A stretch of 64,000 nt of DNA from JAUNSR01 sp036655355 (GCA_036655355.1 JAVVQG010000004.1:124001-188000); one strand, 5' to 3'. Positions 27,244 to 36,636 are shown, numbered from the stretch's first letter. Numbers and translations are program-made. Notes: generated by a model not told the origin, from the sequence alone.

Positions 27244-28722
27244 TTATTCACCGCGGCTGTAATTCGGAGCTTCACGAGTGATTGTAACATCATGAGGATG
27301 ACTTTCTGCTACACCTGCATTAGTAATGCGTGTAAACTTCGCCTTTTCATGAAGGATATCGATATTTTCAGCACCACAGTATCCCATTCCGGCACGCAGT
27401 CCGCCGATCATCTGATAGATCACTTCGAACAAAGAGCCTTTAAATGGAACTCGAGCCGCAATACCTTCCGGCACAAGTTTCTTCACATCCACCTCGTTAT
27501 CCTGGAAATAACGGTCTTTCGATCCTTGCTCCATCGCTTCAAGAGATCCCATTCCGCGATAAGATTTGAATTTACGTCCGTTGTAGATGATTGTTTCGCC
27601 CGGAGATTCTTCCACGCCGGCAAGCAATCCACCAAGCATCACGCTGAATCCACCAGCCGCGATCGCTTTCACGATATCGCCTGAATAACGGATACCACCA
27701 TCCGCGATCAAAGGAACGCCGGTACCTTTCAGAGCTTTCGCCACATCATAGATAGCAGATAACTGCGGCATACCGATACCCGCTACGACACGAGTGGTAC
27801 AGATCGAACCAGGACCGATACCCACTTTCACTGCGTCAGCACCCGCTTCCACAAGGTATTTGGCAGCTTCACCGGTTGCGATATTACCTACAACCACATC
27901 AATATGAGGATATTTAGCTTTCACTTGTTTCAATACATCCACTACTCCTTTCGAATGTCCGTGAGCTGTATCGATCACAATAGCATCGACACCTGCTTCA
28001 ACAAGAGCATCAACACGCAACATCGCATCGCCGGTTACACCGACACCTGCAGCCACGCGCAAGCGACCTTTGCTGTCTTTACATGCAAATGGTTTATCTT
28101 TTGCCTTAGTGATGTCTTTATACGTCACAAGACCGATTAGTTTCTGATCTTTGTCAAGTACGGGAAGTTTTTCGATTTTATACTCCTGAAGGATTTCAGC
28201 AGCAGCTTCAAGGTCTGTCGACTGGCTGGTTGTGATAAGGTTCTCCTTTGTCATCACATCGTCGATCAAACGATTCATGTCTTTCTGGAAACGAAGGTCG
28301 CGGTTCGTTACGATACCCACCAAGTGGCGTTCGTCGTCAACCACCGGAATTCCACCGATTTTGTATTCGGCCATCAGACCCAACGCGTCTTTAACCGTTT
28401 TACCTCTTTTGATGGTAATTGGATCATAGATCATACCATTTTCTGCACGTTTCACAATATGCACTTGCTTAGCCTGAGCTTCGATAGGCATGTTTTTGTG
28501 AATCACACCGATTCCACCTTCACGTGCAATGGCAATAGCCATTTTCGCTTCGGTTACTGTATCCATCGCAGCAGAGACGATCGGAACATTCAAGGTGATG
28601 TTACGTGAAAACTTTGTGGAAAGGTTGATGTTACGAGGAAGGATTTCTGAATAAGCAGGGATTAACAGTACATCGTCGAACGTTAATCCATCCATTACTA
28701 CTTTATCGGCAATAAATGACAT
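27244..28722 (-). CDS. guaB: Inosine-5'-monophosphate dehydrogenase
   Basis: The enzyme oxidises IMP to XMP with NAD+, the first committed step of GMP synthesis. About 492 residues from the ATG at 28722, the normal length; translation from an upstream ATG at 28788 would add 22 residues, but an exact -7 promoter lies inside that extension. The N-terminal LTFDDVLLIPAYSEILPR start, two CBS domains (about residues 95-210), the active-site loop GIGPGSICTTRVVAG with the catalytic Cys, and DGGIRYSGDIVKAIAAG are all present. The mobile flap follows (MEQGSKDRYFQ). The gene is monocistronic. Confidence 0.97.
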   Translation of the reverse strand: MSFIADKVVMDGLTFDDVLLIPAYSEILPRNINLSTKFSRNITLNVPIVSAAMDTVTEAKMAIAIAREGGIGVIHKNMPIEAQAKQVHIVKRAENGMIYDPITIKRGKTVKDALGLMAEYKIGGIPVVDDERHLVGIVTNRDLRFQKDMNRLIDDVMTKENLITTSQSTDLEAAAEILQEYKIEKLPVLDKDQKLIGLVTYKDITKAKDKPFACKDSKGRLRVAAGVGVTGDAMLRVDALVEAGVDAIVIDTAHGHSKGVVDVLKQVKAKYPHIDVVVGNIATGEAAKYLVEAGADAVKVGIGPGSICTTRVVAGIGMPQLSAIYDVAKALKGTGVPLIADGGIRYSGDIVKAIAAGGFSVMLGGLLAGVEESPGETIIYNGRKFKSYRGMGSLEAMEQGSKDRYFQDNEVDVKKLVPEGIAARVPFKGSLFEVIYQMIGGLRAGMGYCGAENIDILHEKAKFTRITNAGVAESHPHDVTITREAPNYSRGE

Positions 28723-28751
28723 ATAAGAATGCGTTTTGAATTTATTGCGTG

Positions 28752-28759
28752 CAAATATA
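28752..28759 (-). promoter_or_regulatory. -7 promoter element of guaB
   Basis: TATATTTG on the minus strand matches TAnnTTTG and lies 30 bp upstream of the ATG at 28722, deciding in favour of that start over 28788. Confidence 0.65.
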
Positions 28760-28852
28760 ACAACATCCTGCGAATATTTGTGCTGCAACCTTCACCTTTT
28801 AAATGAAAAATACAAAAAAAAGCTATAATAAAAGATTGTAACAAAAAAGAAA

Positions 28853-28890
28853 AACAGCCGAAACAGAGCGTAAACGCTGTTTCGGCTGTT
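28853..28890 (-). terminator. Terminator of recQ
   Basis: A 13-bp stem (ACAGCCGAAACAG with CTGTTTCGGCTGT) with a GC-containing loop, followed on the minus strand by a T-rich tract. Confidence 0.8.
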
Positions 28891-28946
28891 CAGTTTCAAC
28901 CCTTTTTAATCGGAATTTCACATAAGAAAGGGTTGGGGATTTATTC

Positions 28947-31127
28947 TTAATTACCCATTTCAGAAAGGAACTTAATACGAACCAGACGGATCTCCTCTTC
29001 GGAGAAATCTCTGCCTAATTCCTGGTAAGCATCTTCTAGATTATCAGATTCAGATTCTTTGAAATAGTCAAAGATATCCAGAATATGATCTTCATCCATG
29101 ATCTCATTTAAGAAATAATCGATATTGATTTTCGTTCCGGAGAAAACGATCGCTTCAATCTCATCCAACAGATCAGAGAACTCAAGACCTTTTGATTCGG
29201 CCAACTCGTCCAATGCAATTTTACGGTCGATACCTTGAATGATCGATACTTTCATCTTCGATTTATTCGCTACGGTACGAACGCGTAAATCTTCCGGACG
29301 TTCAATTTCATTCTCTTCACAATGCGTTTTGATAAGTTTCAGAAACTCCTCTCCATAGCGTTTCGCTTTACCGGCACCAACGCCCGGGATATTTTGCAAC
29401 TCATCCATAGTAACCGGATAAGTAGTAGCCATCGCTTCCAGAGATGGATCCTGGAAAATAACATATGGAGGCAACTCCAGTTTCTTCGCAATTTTCTTAC
29501 GCAAGTCTTTCAACATATTGAAAAGACCTTCGTCGGCTGCACAAGAACCACCGCCTTTTATTTGAGTATCATCAACTTCTTCATCCAGGTCAGCATCCGT
29601 CACAATATGGAACGAAACCGGCTTTTTCAAGAACTGATGTCCGGCTTTAGTTACCTTTAGAAGCCCATAATTTTCGATGTCCTTATCAAGGTAACCGGAA
29701 ATAAGAGCTTGACGAATCACAGTGTTCCAGGTTTTCTCATCTTCTTCCTGGCCACATCCAAACAGTTCTAAATCTTCATGGTTATAAGATTTAACCTCTT
29801 CGGTTTCTTTTCCTGTGATCACATCAATAACGTGATCTGATTTAAATTTTTCTTTCAATGCGATTACCGTTTCAATAACCGCGCTCAATAAATCTTTAGC
29901 TTCCACTTGTTTTTTCGGGTTTAAACAATTGTCACAATTTCCACAATTTTCTTCTTTGTATTCCTCGCCAAAGTAATGTAACAACGATTTTCTACGGCAA
30001 ACAGCAGACTCTGCGTAGGCAGCAGTCTCTAACAACAACAACCTTCCGATTTCCTGTTCGGCGACCGGTTTCCCCTGCATAAACTTCTCTAGTTTCTGCA
30101 AGTCTTTGTATGAATAGAAAGCGACACATTTACCTTCCCCTCCGTCACGTCCGGCTCTACCTGTTTCCTGGTAATAGCCTTCGAGACTCTTAGGAATATC
30201 ATAATGGATAACGTATCGAACGTCAGGTTTATCAATACCCATACCGAAAGCGATGGTCGCAACGATGACATCCACCTTCTCAAGCAGGAAAGAATCTTGG
30301 TTCTGCGAACGCAGAGACGAATCCATTCCGGCATGATAAGCAAGCGCATTCACTCCGTTCGCACGAAGAATCTCTGCCAGCTCTTCCACCTTTTTACGGC
30401 TTAAACAATATATGATTCCTGATTTTCCCGAGTTTGCTTTAATGAACCGAATGATATCCTTGTCAACATCATTTGTCTTAGGACGTACCTCATAGTATAG
30501 ATTCGAACGGTTAAAAGAAGATTTATAAACCTTTGCATCAGACATGCCCAGGTTCTTCTGAATATCATGTTGCACCTTGGGTGTTGCAGTAGCAGTTAGT
30601 GCGATTAATGGTCTTTGCCCAATTTCATTGATGATAGGTCTTATACGGCGGTATTCAGGTCGAAAATCATGGCCCCATTCCGAGATACAGTGAGCCTCAT
30701 CTACAGCATAGAAAGAGATTTTTATCTGTTTTAGGAAATCAATATTTTCCTCTTTGGTAAGAGATTCCGGAGCAACATAAAGTAATTTGGTTTTTCCGGA
30801 TAAGATATCCTTTTTTACTTGATCGATGGCCGCTTTATTAAGCGAAGAGTTCAAGAAGTGAGCCACTCCGTCTTCATCACTAAAGTTTCGCATGGCATCA
30901 ACCTGATTCTTCATTAATGCAATCAATGGGGAAATGACGATCGCAGTTCCTTCCATCAATAAAGAAGGTAATTGATAACACAATGATTTACCACCCCCTG
31001 TAGGCATCAACACGAATGTGTCATTACCACGGAGTAGGTTCTTAATAATTTCTTCCTGGTTTCCCTTAAACGTATCAAACCCAAAGTGCTCTTTAAGCCC
31101 TTCAGTAAGATTAACTGATTCTATCAT
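28947..31127 (-). CDS. recQ: ATP-dependent DNA helicase RecQ
   Basis: A 3'-5' DNA helicase of 726 residues acting in recombination and replication-fork repair. Superfamily 2 motifs are in order: Walker A MPTGGGKSLCYQLP, DEAH box AVDEAHCISEWGHDF, TATATP, and the motif VI segment YYQETGRAGRDG. The RQC zinc site is CRRKSLLHYFGE with CGNCDNC, and the HRDC domain (LRKKIAKKLELPPYVIFQD to IPGVGAGKAKRYGEEF) follows. About 100 further C-terminal acidic residues make it longer than E. coli RecQ (610), as is usual in Bacteroidetes. It lies 152 bp downstream of clpX and has its own -7 element. Confidence 0.96.
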   Translation of the reverse strand: MIESVNLTEGLKEHFGFDTFKGNQEEIIKNLLRGNDTFVLMPTGGGKSLCYQLPSLLMEGTAIVISPLIALMKNQVDAMRNFSDEDGVAHFLNSSLNKAAIDQVKKDILSGKTKLLYVAPESLTKEENIDFLKQIKISFYAVDEAHCISEWGHDFRPEYRRIRPIINEIGQRPLIALTATATPKVQHDIQKNLGMSDAKVYKSSFNRSNLYYEVRPKTNDVDKDIIRFIKANSGKSGIIYCLSRKKVEELAEILRANGVNALAYHAGMDSSLRSQNQDSFLLEKVDVIVATIAFGMGIDKPDVRYVIHYDIPKSLEGYYQETGRAGRDGGEGKCVAFYSYKDLQKLEKFMQGKPVAEQEIGRLLLLETAAYAESAVCRRKSLLHYFGEEYKEENCGNCDNCLNPKKQVEAKDLLSAVIETVIALKEKFKSDHVIDVITGKETEEVKSYNHEDLELFGCGQEEDEKTWNTVIRQALISGYLDKDIENYGLLKVTKAGHQFLKKPVSFHIVTDADLDEEVDDTQIKGGGSCAADEGLFNMLKDLRKKIAKKLELPPYVIFQDPSLEAMATTYPVTMDELQNIPGVGAGKAKRYGEEFLKLIKTHCEENEIERPEDLRVRTVANKSKMKVSIIQGIDRKIALDELAESKGLEFSDLLDEIEAIVFSGTKINIDYFLNEIMDEDHILDIFDYFKESESDNLEDAYQELGRDFSEEEIRLVRIKFLSEMGN

Positions 31128-31188
31128 ACAACAAAAAATGATTTTTCAGAAGAGGTAATCCTCTTTCGGCGAATTCAAATGCCTTAAA

Positions 31189-31196
31189 CAAAGGTA
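31189..31196 (-). promoter_or_regulatory. -7 promoter element of recQ
   Basis: TACCTTTG on the minus strand, an exact TAnnTTTG match 61 bp upstream of the ATG. The leader between them contains a short hairpin, AAGAGG-TAAT-CCTCTT, at 31150-31165. Confidence 0.5.
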
Positions 31197-31279
31197 TATA
31201 GAAGTTCAAAAATACCTAATATTTTAAGATTATTTTATTCTAAAAGATTACCCCCACTAAATACCTATATATCACCATA

Positions 31280-32518
31280 TTATTCGCTACGCAAGCGATC
31301 CATATTTGCTTTACCCAATTTTTCGCGCGCATAATCAAGGGTGACATGTAGTGTCTTCTCCTCTGTTGACGGCATTTCGAACATCGCGTCCATCATAATG
31401 GCTTCTGAGATTGCACGAAGTCCGCGGGCACCTAATTTGAATTCCATCGCTTTATCAACGATATAATCATAAACAGCGTCATCAAAAAGCAATTTCACAT
31501 CATCCATTTCAAACAGTTTGATGTATTGTTTGATGATTGAATTCTTCGGTTCGGTAAGAATGCGTCTCAACGTATCCTTATCGAGTGGATTCAAATAAGT
31601 AAGTATCGGCAATCGTCCGATAATCTCCGGAATCAATCCGAAAGACTTCAAATCGGCAGGAGTGATGTATTGTAAAAGATTTTCACGATCTACATCCTTA
31701 TGATCATTTTTAGCGGCATAACCGACTGCACGGGTGTTCAGTCGTTGGCCGATTTTTTTCTCAATACCGTCAAACGCACCTCCACAAATGAATAGTATGT
31801 TTTTAGTATTGACCGGAATCATTTTTTGGTCCGGATGTTTACGGCCTCCCTGTGGTGGTACGTTCACGACAGAACCTTCGAGTAATTTCAACAATCCCTG
31901 CTGAACGCCTTCTCCGCTCACATCACGCGTAATGGAAGGATTGTCGCTCTTGCGGGCGATCTTGTCAATTTCATCGATAAACACGATTCCTCTTTCAGCA
32001 GCATCCACATTGTAGTCGGCAGCCTGCAGCAAACGAGTCAGAATACTTTCAATATCCTCGCCCACATAACCAGCTTCGGTAAGTACCGTGGCATCTACGA
32101 TCGTAAAAGGAACATGTAGCAATTTAGCAATGGTACGAGCCAAAAGCGTTTTCCCGGTTCCCGTACGGCCAACCATGATAATGTTTGATTTCTCAATTTC
32201 CACTTCATCTTCAGACATGTGTTGAAGCAAACGTTTGTAGTGGTTAAAAACCGCTACTGAAAGATACTTCTTCGCATCATCCTGTCCGATCACATATTGG
32301 TCAAGAAAGGTTTTAATCTGAATCGGTTTAGGAAGCTCCTCTTTTCCAAAGCCAAGCTCTCCGGCGACCTTACTACTCTTTGTTATTGATTCTTTTACAA
32401 TCTCAGAAGCCTGTTCGGCACACGAATCACAAATATTCCCGTTTGCACCGGTAATCAGCAAATTCACCTCTTTTCTTCCGCGACCGCAAAAGCTACATTT
32501 ATCTGTTGCTTTACTCAT
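31280..32518 (-). CDS. clpX: ATP-dependent Clp protease ATP-binding subunit ClpX
   Basis: The AAA+ unfoldase that feeds tagged proteins to ClpP, 412 residues, full length. The N-terminal zinc-binding domain shows CSFCG and ICDSCAEQ. The ATPase core has Walker A GRTGTGKTLLARTIA, Walker B VFIDEIDKIAR and the sensor/arginine region (GLIPEIIGRLPILTYLN). The pore loop is GYVGEDIES. The IGF-type ClpP-binding loop is in the FICGGAFDGIEKKIG neighbourhood. It starts 17 bp after clpP, forming a clpPX operon like that of most bacteria. Confidence 0.97.
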   Translation of the reverse strand: MSKATDKCSFCGRGRKEVNLLITGANGNICDSCAEQASEIVKESITKSSKVAGELGFGKEELPKPIQIKTFLDQYVIGQDDAKKYLSVAVFNHYKRLLQHMSEDEVEIEKSNIIMVGRTGTGKTLLARTIAKLLHVPFTIVDATVLTEAGYVGEDIESILTRLLQAADYNVDAAERGIVFIDEIDKIARKSDNPSITRDVSGEGVQQGLLKLLEGSVVNVPPQGGRKHPDQKMIPVNTKNILFICGGAFDGIEKKIGQRLNTRAVGYAAKNDHKDVDRENLLQYITPADLKSFGLIPEIIGRLPILTYLNPLDKDTLRRILTEPKNSIIKQYIKLFEMDDVKLLFDDAVYDYIVDKAMEFKLGARGLRAISEAIMMDAMFEMPSTEEKTLHVTLDYAREKLGKANMDRLRSE

Positions 32519-32535
32519 TTTATTACAATAGCGAT

Positions 32536-33204
32536 TTATTTTTTGGTGCGAATTAGCACCTCGTCAATCATTCCGTACTCTTTCGCTTCGATAGCTGTCA
32601 TCCAGTAATCACGGTCAGAATCTTTTTCAACTCTCTCAAACGAATTGTGAGAATGATCTGCAATGATGGTATAAAGTTCTTTTTTAATCTTCTGGATTTC
32701 ACGCACCGTGATTTCCATATCGGTAGCCTGCCCCTGCATTCCACCAAGAGGCTGATGAATCATCACACGGGAGTGCTTAAGCGCAAAACGTTTCCCCTCT
32801 TGTCCCGCAACCAGCAAAACGGCAGCCATTGAAGCAGCCATACCGGTACAGATCGTAGAAACCTCGCTCTGGATATACTGCATTGTATCATAGATACCCA
32901 AACCTGCATAAACCGAACCACCCGGCGAATTCAGATAAATAGAAATATCTTTGCCCGGATCAGCCGAATCAAGATACAAAAGCTGTGCCTGAATCACATT
33001 CGCAGTGTAATCATCGATCTGAGTTCCCAAAAAGATGATACGATCCATCATCAAACGTGAAAACACATCCATCTGAGCTACATTTAGCTGACGTTCTTCA
33101 ATAATCGTCGGCGAGATATAACTACTGGTCACATCCATATATTTATCCAACGCGTTGCCATTCATATTAAGATGCATGGTTGCGAATTTTCTGAAGTCAT
33201 TCAT
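32536..33204 (-). CDS. clpP: ATP-dependent Clp protease proteolytic subunit ClpP
   Basis: The serine peptidase of the ClpXP complex, 222 residues from the ATG at 33204. A TTG 60 bp upstream is in frame, but a perfect promoter lies within that stretch, so it cannot be the start. The catalytic Ser is Ser125 in TGMAASMAAVLL and the His is His150 in HSRVMIHQPLGG; the Asp lies in KDSDRDYWM. The YLNSPGGSVYAGLGIYDTMQ loop is typical. It is followed by clpX and preceded, after a terminator, by tig. Confidence 0.96.
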   Translation of the reverse strand: MNDFRKFATMHLNMNGNALDKYMDVTSSYISPTIIEERQLNVAQMDVFSRLMMDRIIFLGTQIDDYTANVIQAQLLYLDSADPGKDISIYLNSPGGSVYAGLGIYDTMQYIQSEVSTICTGMAASMAAVLLVAGQEGKRFALKHSRVMIHQPLGGMQGQATDMEITVREIQKIKKELYTIIADHSHNSFERVEKDSDRDYWMTAIEAKEYGMIDEVLIRTKK

Positions 33205-33235
33205 AGTTTTAATATTTTGATGTTTCTTATCTATA

Positions 33236-33266
33236 CAAAGATAAATCCATTTTGTTTGAAACAAAA
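33236..33266 (-). promoter_or_regulatory. Promoter of clpPX
   Basis: TTTTG (33262-33266), 18 bp, then TATCTTTG (33236-33243) on the minus strand. This is one of the best consensus promoters in the window; the predicted start is about 25 bp upstream of the clpP ATG. Confidence 0.8.
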
Positions 33267-33336
33267 GTAGAAATAAAAAAAGGATAGATGGCGTCTGAAT
33301 GTTATTTTTAAAAAGATAGTCCGCTAAAAAACAAAA

Positions 33337-33364
33337 AAATAACCCCGCCGTAGCGAGGTTATTT
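33337..33364 (-). terminator. Terminator of tig
   Basis: AAATAACC and CGC pair with GCG and GGTTATTT around a short loop, followed on the minus strand by TTTTTTTGTTTTTT. Confidence 0.75.
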
Positions 33365-33392
33365 AATATGTTGCTTTAATCAGATGATCTGA

Positions 33393-34748
33393 TTATTTAT
33401 TCTCGAACATTTTGTAGAAATCTTCAACTGAGATTTCTTTTTCGTTCAATGAAACAAGTTCTTTGATCTTAGCAACAATTTTATCTTCTGTTGCACGGTC
33501 GATCAGGTTACGAGCTGTTTCTTTGTTCTTCATCATCTCTTTCGCATAGTTGTCCATGATTTCGGCAGGAACGTTAGCCATTCCGTACTGTGCGAACTGA
33601 GCCTGAACTGCTTTCTTAGCAAGGTCCATAACGTCAGCTTCTTCTACTTTAACACCGTAGTTCTTAACGATCTGTTCTTTGATTAGGTGCCATTTCAAAT
33701 CAGGAAGCATTTTAGGCATATCTTCATCTACCTGAGCTTCTGTAACGTTTTCGCGAGTTGCGATTGTCCAACGTTTCAAGAACTCTACAGGGAATTCCAA
33801 TTCACCAACTTTGTTCAAGATCACTTCACGTGCGTCAAGACCAAATTTGTATTCGCTTTCAGGAGCAAGCTGCTCGATAAGCATCTCTTTCACTTTCGCT
33901 TTGAATTCTTCTTCTGTTTTCACCTCTTCGCCGAAAACGTTTTTAAAGAATTCCTCATCCATCTTAGCTGGAACGAAGTGAGAGATTTCAGTTACAGTGA
34001 AACGGAAATCAGCAGTAATTCCTTCTGCATCTTCTTTCTTCATCTTAAGGATAGAAGCAAGTTCAGCAGGGTTTCCTTCCGCAGCAGCTGCAGGATTGAA
34101 ATCAATCGAAGCGAATTTCTTCACGTCGTTGAATTTTGCTTTCTGCTCTTCATTCTTGAAATAAGAAGGAAGAAGTGCAGCTCCTTCAACTTTGATACCA
34201 TCCTCTTTGATGTTACCTTCAGCGTCAAGTTCAGCAAGATCACCTTTCAACATATCGTTTTCACCAGCTTCTTCTACCTGCTCGTACGTTCCGAAACGGC
34301 CCTGAAGAGCTTCAGTCTGTTTTGCGATCATCTCGTCAGAAACAGCGATGTTGTAGAAATCAACTTTATCTTCTTTTGAAAGCTCTACTTTGAACTCAGG
34401 AGCCAAAGCGATATCAAATGAGAAGATGAAATCTTCCTGGTTGTCAAAATCGATAGCAGCCTGGTTTGCACTTGGAAGTGGCTCACCTAGGATGTTCAAG
34501 TTATTTTCACGGATATAACCGAATAGTTTCTCACCAACAAGTTTGTTGATTTCATCAGCTACCGCCTGTTTTTCAAACATCTTCTTGATCATACCCATTG
34601 GAGCCATACCCTTACGGAATCCCGGGATATTCGCTTTCTGACGGTAAGTACGAAGTGTTTTATCTACTTGTTCCTGATAATCAGCTTTTGTAATCTCAAT
34701 ATTGATTACAGCATTAACATTGTCAATGTTCTGTTGTGAAACGTTCAT
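33393..34748 (-). CDS. tig: Trigger factor
   Basis: The ribosome-bound chaperone for nascent chains, 451 residues. The ribosome-binding loop is present as PGFRKGMAP, matching the GFRxGxxP family motif. The middle PPIase-like domain is diverged (GDLAELDAEGNIKEDG) and may lack isomerase activity, as in other Bacteroidetes. The C-terminal two-thirds is the helical client cradle. I start it at 34748 (MNVSQQNIDNV), which matches relatives; an ATG at 34790 would add 14 residues. It lies upstream of clpPX, the usual order, but has its own terminator. Confidence 0.95.
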   Translation of the reverse strand: MNVSQQNIDNVNAVINIEITKADYQEQVDKTLRTYRQKANIPGFRKGMAPMGMIKKMFEKQAVADEINKLVGEKLFGYIRENNLNILGEPLPSANQAAIDFDNQEDFIFSFDIALAPEFKVELSKEDKVDFYNIAVSDEMIAKQTEALQGRFGTYEQVEEAGENDMLKGDLAELDAEGNIKEDGIKVEGAALLPSYFKNEEQKAKFNDVKKFASIDFNPAAAAEGNPAELASILKMKKEDAEGITADFRFTVTEISHFVPAKMDEEFFKNVFGEEVKTEEEFKAKVKEMLIEQLAPESEYKFGLDAREVILNKVGELEFPVEFLKRWTIATRENVTEAQVDEDMPKMLPDLKWHLIKEQIVKNYGVKVEEADVMDLAKKAVQAQFAQYGMANVPAEIMDNYAKEMMKNKETARNLIDRATEDKIVAKIKELVSLNEKEISVEDFYKMFENK

Positions 34749-34801
34749 TCTTTCGAATTTATTTAGGATTAAAACTCTTTCTTTTTTCATTATGCCCTAT
34801 A

Positions 34802-34819
34802 GTTTCAACAATTTGAAAC
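34802..34819. other. Inverted repeat in the tig leader
   Basis: GTTTCAA-CAAT-TTGAAAC, a perfect 7-bp inverted repeat with a 4-nt loop in the 5' untranslated region of tig. It may form an RNA hairpin; no function is known to me. Confidence 0.5.
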
Positions 34820-34870
34820 CTGGAAAGTTTACTATTGCGGAGCCTTGGAAAAGACATAATTTTAGGTGTG

Positions 34871-34878
34871 CAAAGATA
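34871..34878 (-). promoter_or_regulatory. -7 promoter element of tig
   Basis: TATCTTTG on the minus strand, an exact match. It predicts a leader of about 115 nt before the start at 34748. Confidence 0.6.
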
Positions 34879-34981
34879 TTCGCTTTATTTTGATTAACAA
34901 ATCTCCGGGTAAAATTAATTCACTCCTTTTCATATTTGAAAAAACAAAATGTAAGGTTTTACAAATTTTATTCAGAATTAC

Positions 34982-35011
34982 TTGGTTTTTAAATATAAAT
35001 GACTTCCTTTG
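34982..35011 (+). promoter_or_regulatory. Candidate promoter of the RRM protein gene
   Basis: TTG (34982-34984), 19 bp, then TTCCTTTG (35004-35011), one mismatch to TAnnTTTG. If used, the mRNA has an AT-rich leader of about 145 nt, long for this window. Confidence 0.4.
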
Positions 35012-35164
35012 TAGCACGAACAATTGAAGAATTGCACTGTATTAATTACCATAGCATCGTATTCTTTACCAAGTAGTGGATATTTTCTCTGACAATAAAA
35101 GCTTGCATTCTAATAATGTTCGATAAATTATTTATTCTTTTTCAATTTTTATTATTTATCTCCT

Positions 35165-35410
35165 ATGAACATTTACATTGGCAACCTTAACTACCGCGTT
35201 AAGGAATCAGACATCCAGCAGATTTTGGAAGACTACGCTCCGGTTTCTTCAGTTAAAATCATTATGGATCGTGAGACAGGAAAATCTAAAGGATTCGGTT
35301 TCGCCGAAATGGAAAACGAAGCAGCTGCTAAACAAGCTATTGAAGAGCTAAACGGTGCTGAATTCGAAGGCCGCACTCTTGTAGTAAAAGAAGCTCGTCC
35401 AAAATTTTGA
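35165..35410 (+). CDS. RRM-domain RNA-binding protein
   Basis: An 81-residue protein consisting of a single RNA-recognition motif. RNP2 is MNIYIGNLNYRV and RNP1 is KSKGFGFAEME, with the aromatic residues for RNA stacking present. Small glycine-poor RRM proteins of this kind occur in several copies in Bacteroidales and are thought to act in RNA metabolism, in place of the missing Hfq. The gene is monocistronic, with a long AT-rich leader and a strong terminator. The function of this copy is unknown. The stop is at 35408-35410. Confidence 0.93.
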   Translation: MNIYIGNLNYRVKESDIQQILEDYAPVSSVKIIMDRETGKSKGFGFAEMENEAAAKQAIEELNGAEFEGRTLVVKEARPKF

Positions 35411-35473
35411 TGATTATTTAAACTAAGGTAATATAACCCTGGTTATAGGGCTTTGATAAAAGGACATTCTTTG

Positions 35474-35508
35474 AAACGCTCAGCGGGAAACCGCCGAGCG
35501 TTTTTTTT
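35474..35508 (+). terminator. Terminator of the RRM gene
   Basis: AACGCTC and GCGG pair with CCGC and GAGCGTT across bulges with a GAAA loop, followed by eight T residues. Confidence 0.85.
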
Positions 35509-35558
35509 GTTCTTATACTCTCAGCTATTTAGTTCGCACCCAATAAAAACACTACACG

Positions 35559-36464
35559 ATGAAGATAAAGGGCATCTTCTGCGAAGCGGGTCTTTTTGCC
35601 CGCATCATACTCTTGTTAGGAATCGTTTCGATCTCCCTAATTCTTTTGGGAGTCGGCTATTCAATCTTTTATTCCCTCATCTCGGGCGAATCCGCCCAGA
35701 ATCTTACCGGAAATCCCAATTTCATGAAAGGCAGTCAATTGATCCAATCAATTGCCATATTTATTCTGCCATCGCTCTTGATGGCGTTTCTGATAAGCAA
35801 TCACCCCTTCCGATACCTCGACATGAACCGAGGTCCCAATTTCAGAAATCTATTCTTGACCATCGTCAGCATGATCGCAATCATCCCGGCGATGAATCTG
35901 ATCATCGAATGGAATGAACAGATTCGGCTTCCTGAATCAATGGCCACCCTTGAGAATTGGTTCCGCTCGAAAGAAGATCTAATGGGTGAAACAACCAAAT
36001 TACTTTTACAAACAGATTCAACAGGCGGATGGATTTTCAATCTATTTCTGGTGGGAGTTGTTGCCGCAATAAGCGAAGAGATGTTTTTCCGTGGAATTCT
36101 TCAGAATTTCTTTTTGGAAAAATGGAAGAACCCTCACATTGCCATTTGGCTGGCTTCTTTTATCTTCAGTGCCATCCATCTTCAATTTTACGGCTTCTTT
36201 CCACGGATGCTATTGGGCGCATTTTTCGGATACCTTTTGATTTGGACCAAGACCTTATGGATTCCGATTTTTGCGCATTTCATCAACAATGCAATCGCAC
36301 TTTTTCAGTTCTACCTCGAACACAAAGGCGCTGATCCACAGGAATGGATGGAATCCCTACAAGCTGGCGGCCAATACCTTCCGGCAATCGGATCACTAAT
36401 CATATTGGGTTTTACGATCATTCTATTCAAACGATCCTCACCCAACTCAAAAACCGCCCTCTGA
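35559..36464 (+). CDS. CPBP-family intramembrane metalloprotease
   Basis: A 301-residue membrane protein with about eight hydrophobic segments. The CPBP/Abi (CAAX-like) motifs are present: EEMFFRGILQNFF (EExxxR), FSAIHLQFYGFFPRMLLGAF (motif 2 with His) and FAHFINNAIALF (HxxxN). Catalytic Glu and His residues are therefore retained. In bacteria such proteins can process membrane peptides or serve in immunity and signalling, but this one has no peptide or bacteriocin gene beside it. It is monocistronic and ends at a shared terminator convergent with lptB. Confidence 0.88.
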   Translation: MKIKGIFCEAGLFARIILLLGIVSISLILLGVGYSIFYSLISGESAQNLTGNPNFMKGSQLIQSIAIFILPSLLMAFLISNHPFRYLDMNRGPNFRNLFLTIVSMIAIIPAMNLIIEWNEQIRLPESMATLENWFRSKEDLMGETTKLLLQTDSTGGWIFNLFLVGVVAAISEEMFFRGILQNFFLEKWKNPHIAIWLASFIFSAIHLQFYGFFPRMLLGAFFGYLLIWTKTLWIPIFAHFINNAIALFQFYLEHKGADPQEWMESLQAGGQYLPAIGSLIILGFTIILFKRSSPNSKTAL

Positions 36465-36477
36465 CACACAAAATAAA

Positions 36478-36523
36478 AATAGCTCCAAAACGACCCGAAA
36501 CCGGGTAGCGTTTTGGAGCTATT
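36478..36523. terminator. Bidirectional terminator, CPBP gene / lptB
   Basis: A 15-bp perfect stem (AATAGCTCCAAAACG with its complement), extended inside by ACCCG/CGGGT, lies between convergent genes. Confidence 0.8.
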
Positions 36524-36566
36524 CCATAAAATCTTATTGCATTTGAATAGAATCAATTTTTATGCG

Positions 36567-36635
36567 AAGCTCAAATACACCATTCAAATCCCTTTAGTTA
36601 GGTATCTTATCTTTAGGTGAGCAATGGCGATTCGA
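36567..36635 (+). repeat. Intergenic repeat family R95, copy at lptB 3' end
   Basis: Contains TCAAATACACCATTC, CCTTTAGTTAGGTATC, TTTAGGTGAGC and ATGGCGATTCGATTT, the same order as the 41895 copy with about 20% substitutions by eye. It abuts the lptB stop codon on the other strand. Confidence 0.65.
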
Positions 36636-36636
36636 T

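Noticed and set aside
28723..28788. A 22-residue N-terminal extension of GuaB
   Set aside because: An exact -7 element lies within it and the shorter protein has the normal family length.
33205..33264. A 20-residue N-terminal extension of ClpP
   Set aside because: It starts at TTG and contains a consensus promoter, so it would not be transcribed.
33687..34379. A 230-codon plus-strand frame opposite tig
   Set aside because: Antisense to trigger factor with Phe/Ser-rich composition typical of a reversed coding frame, and no family match.
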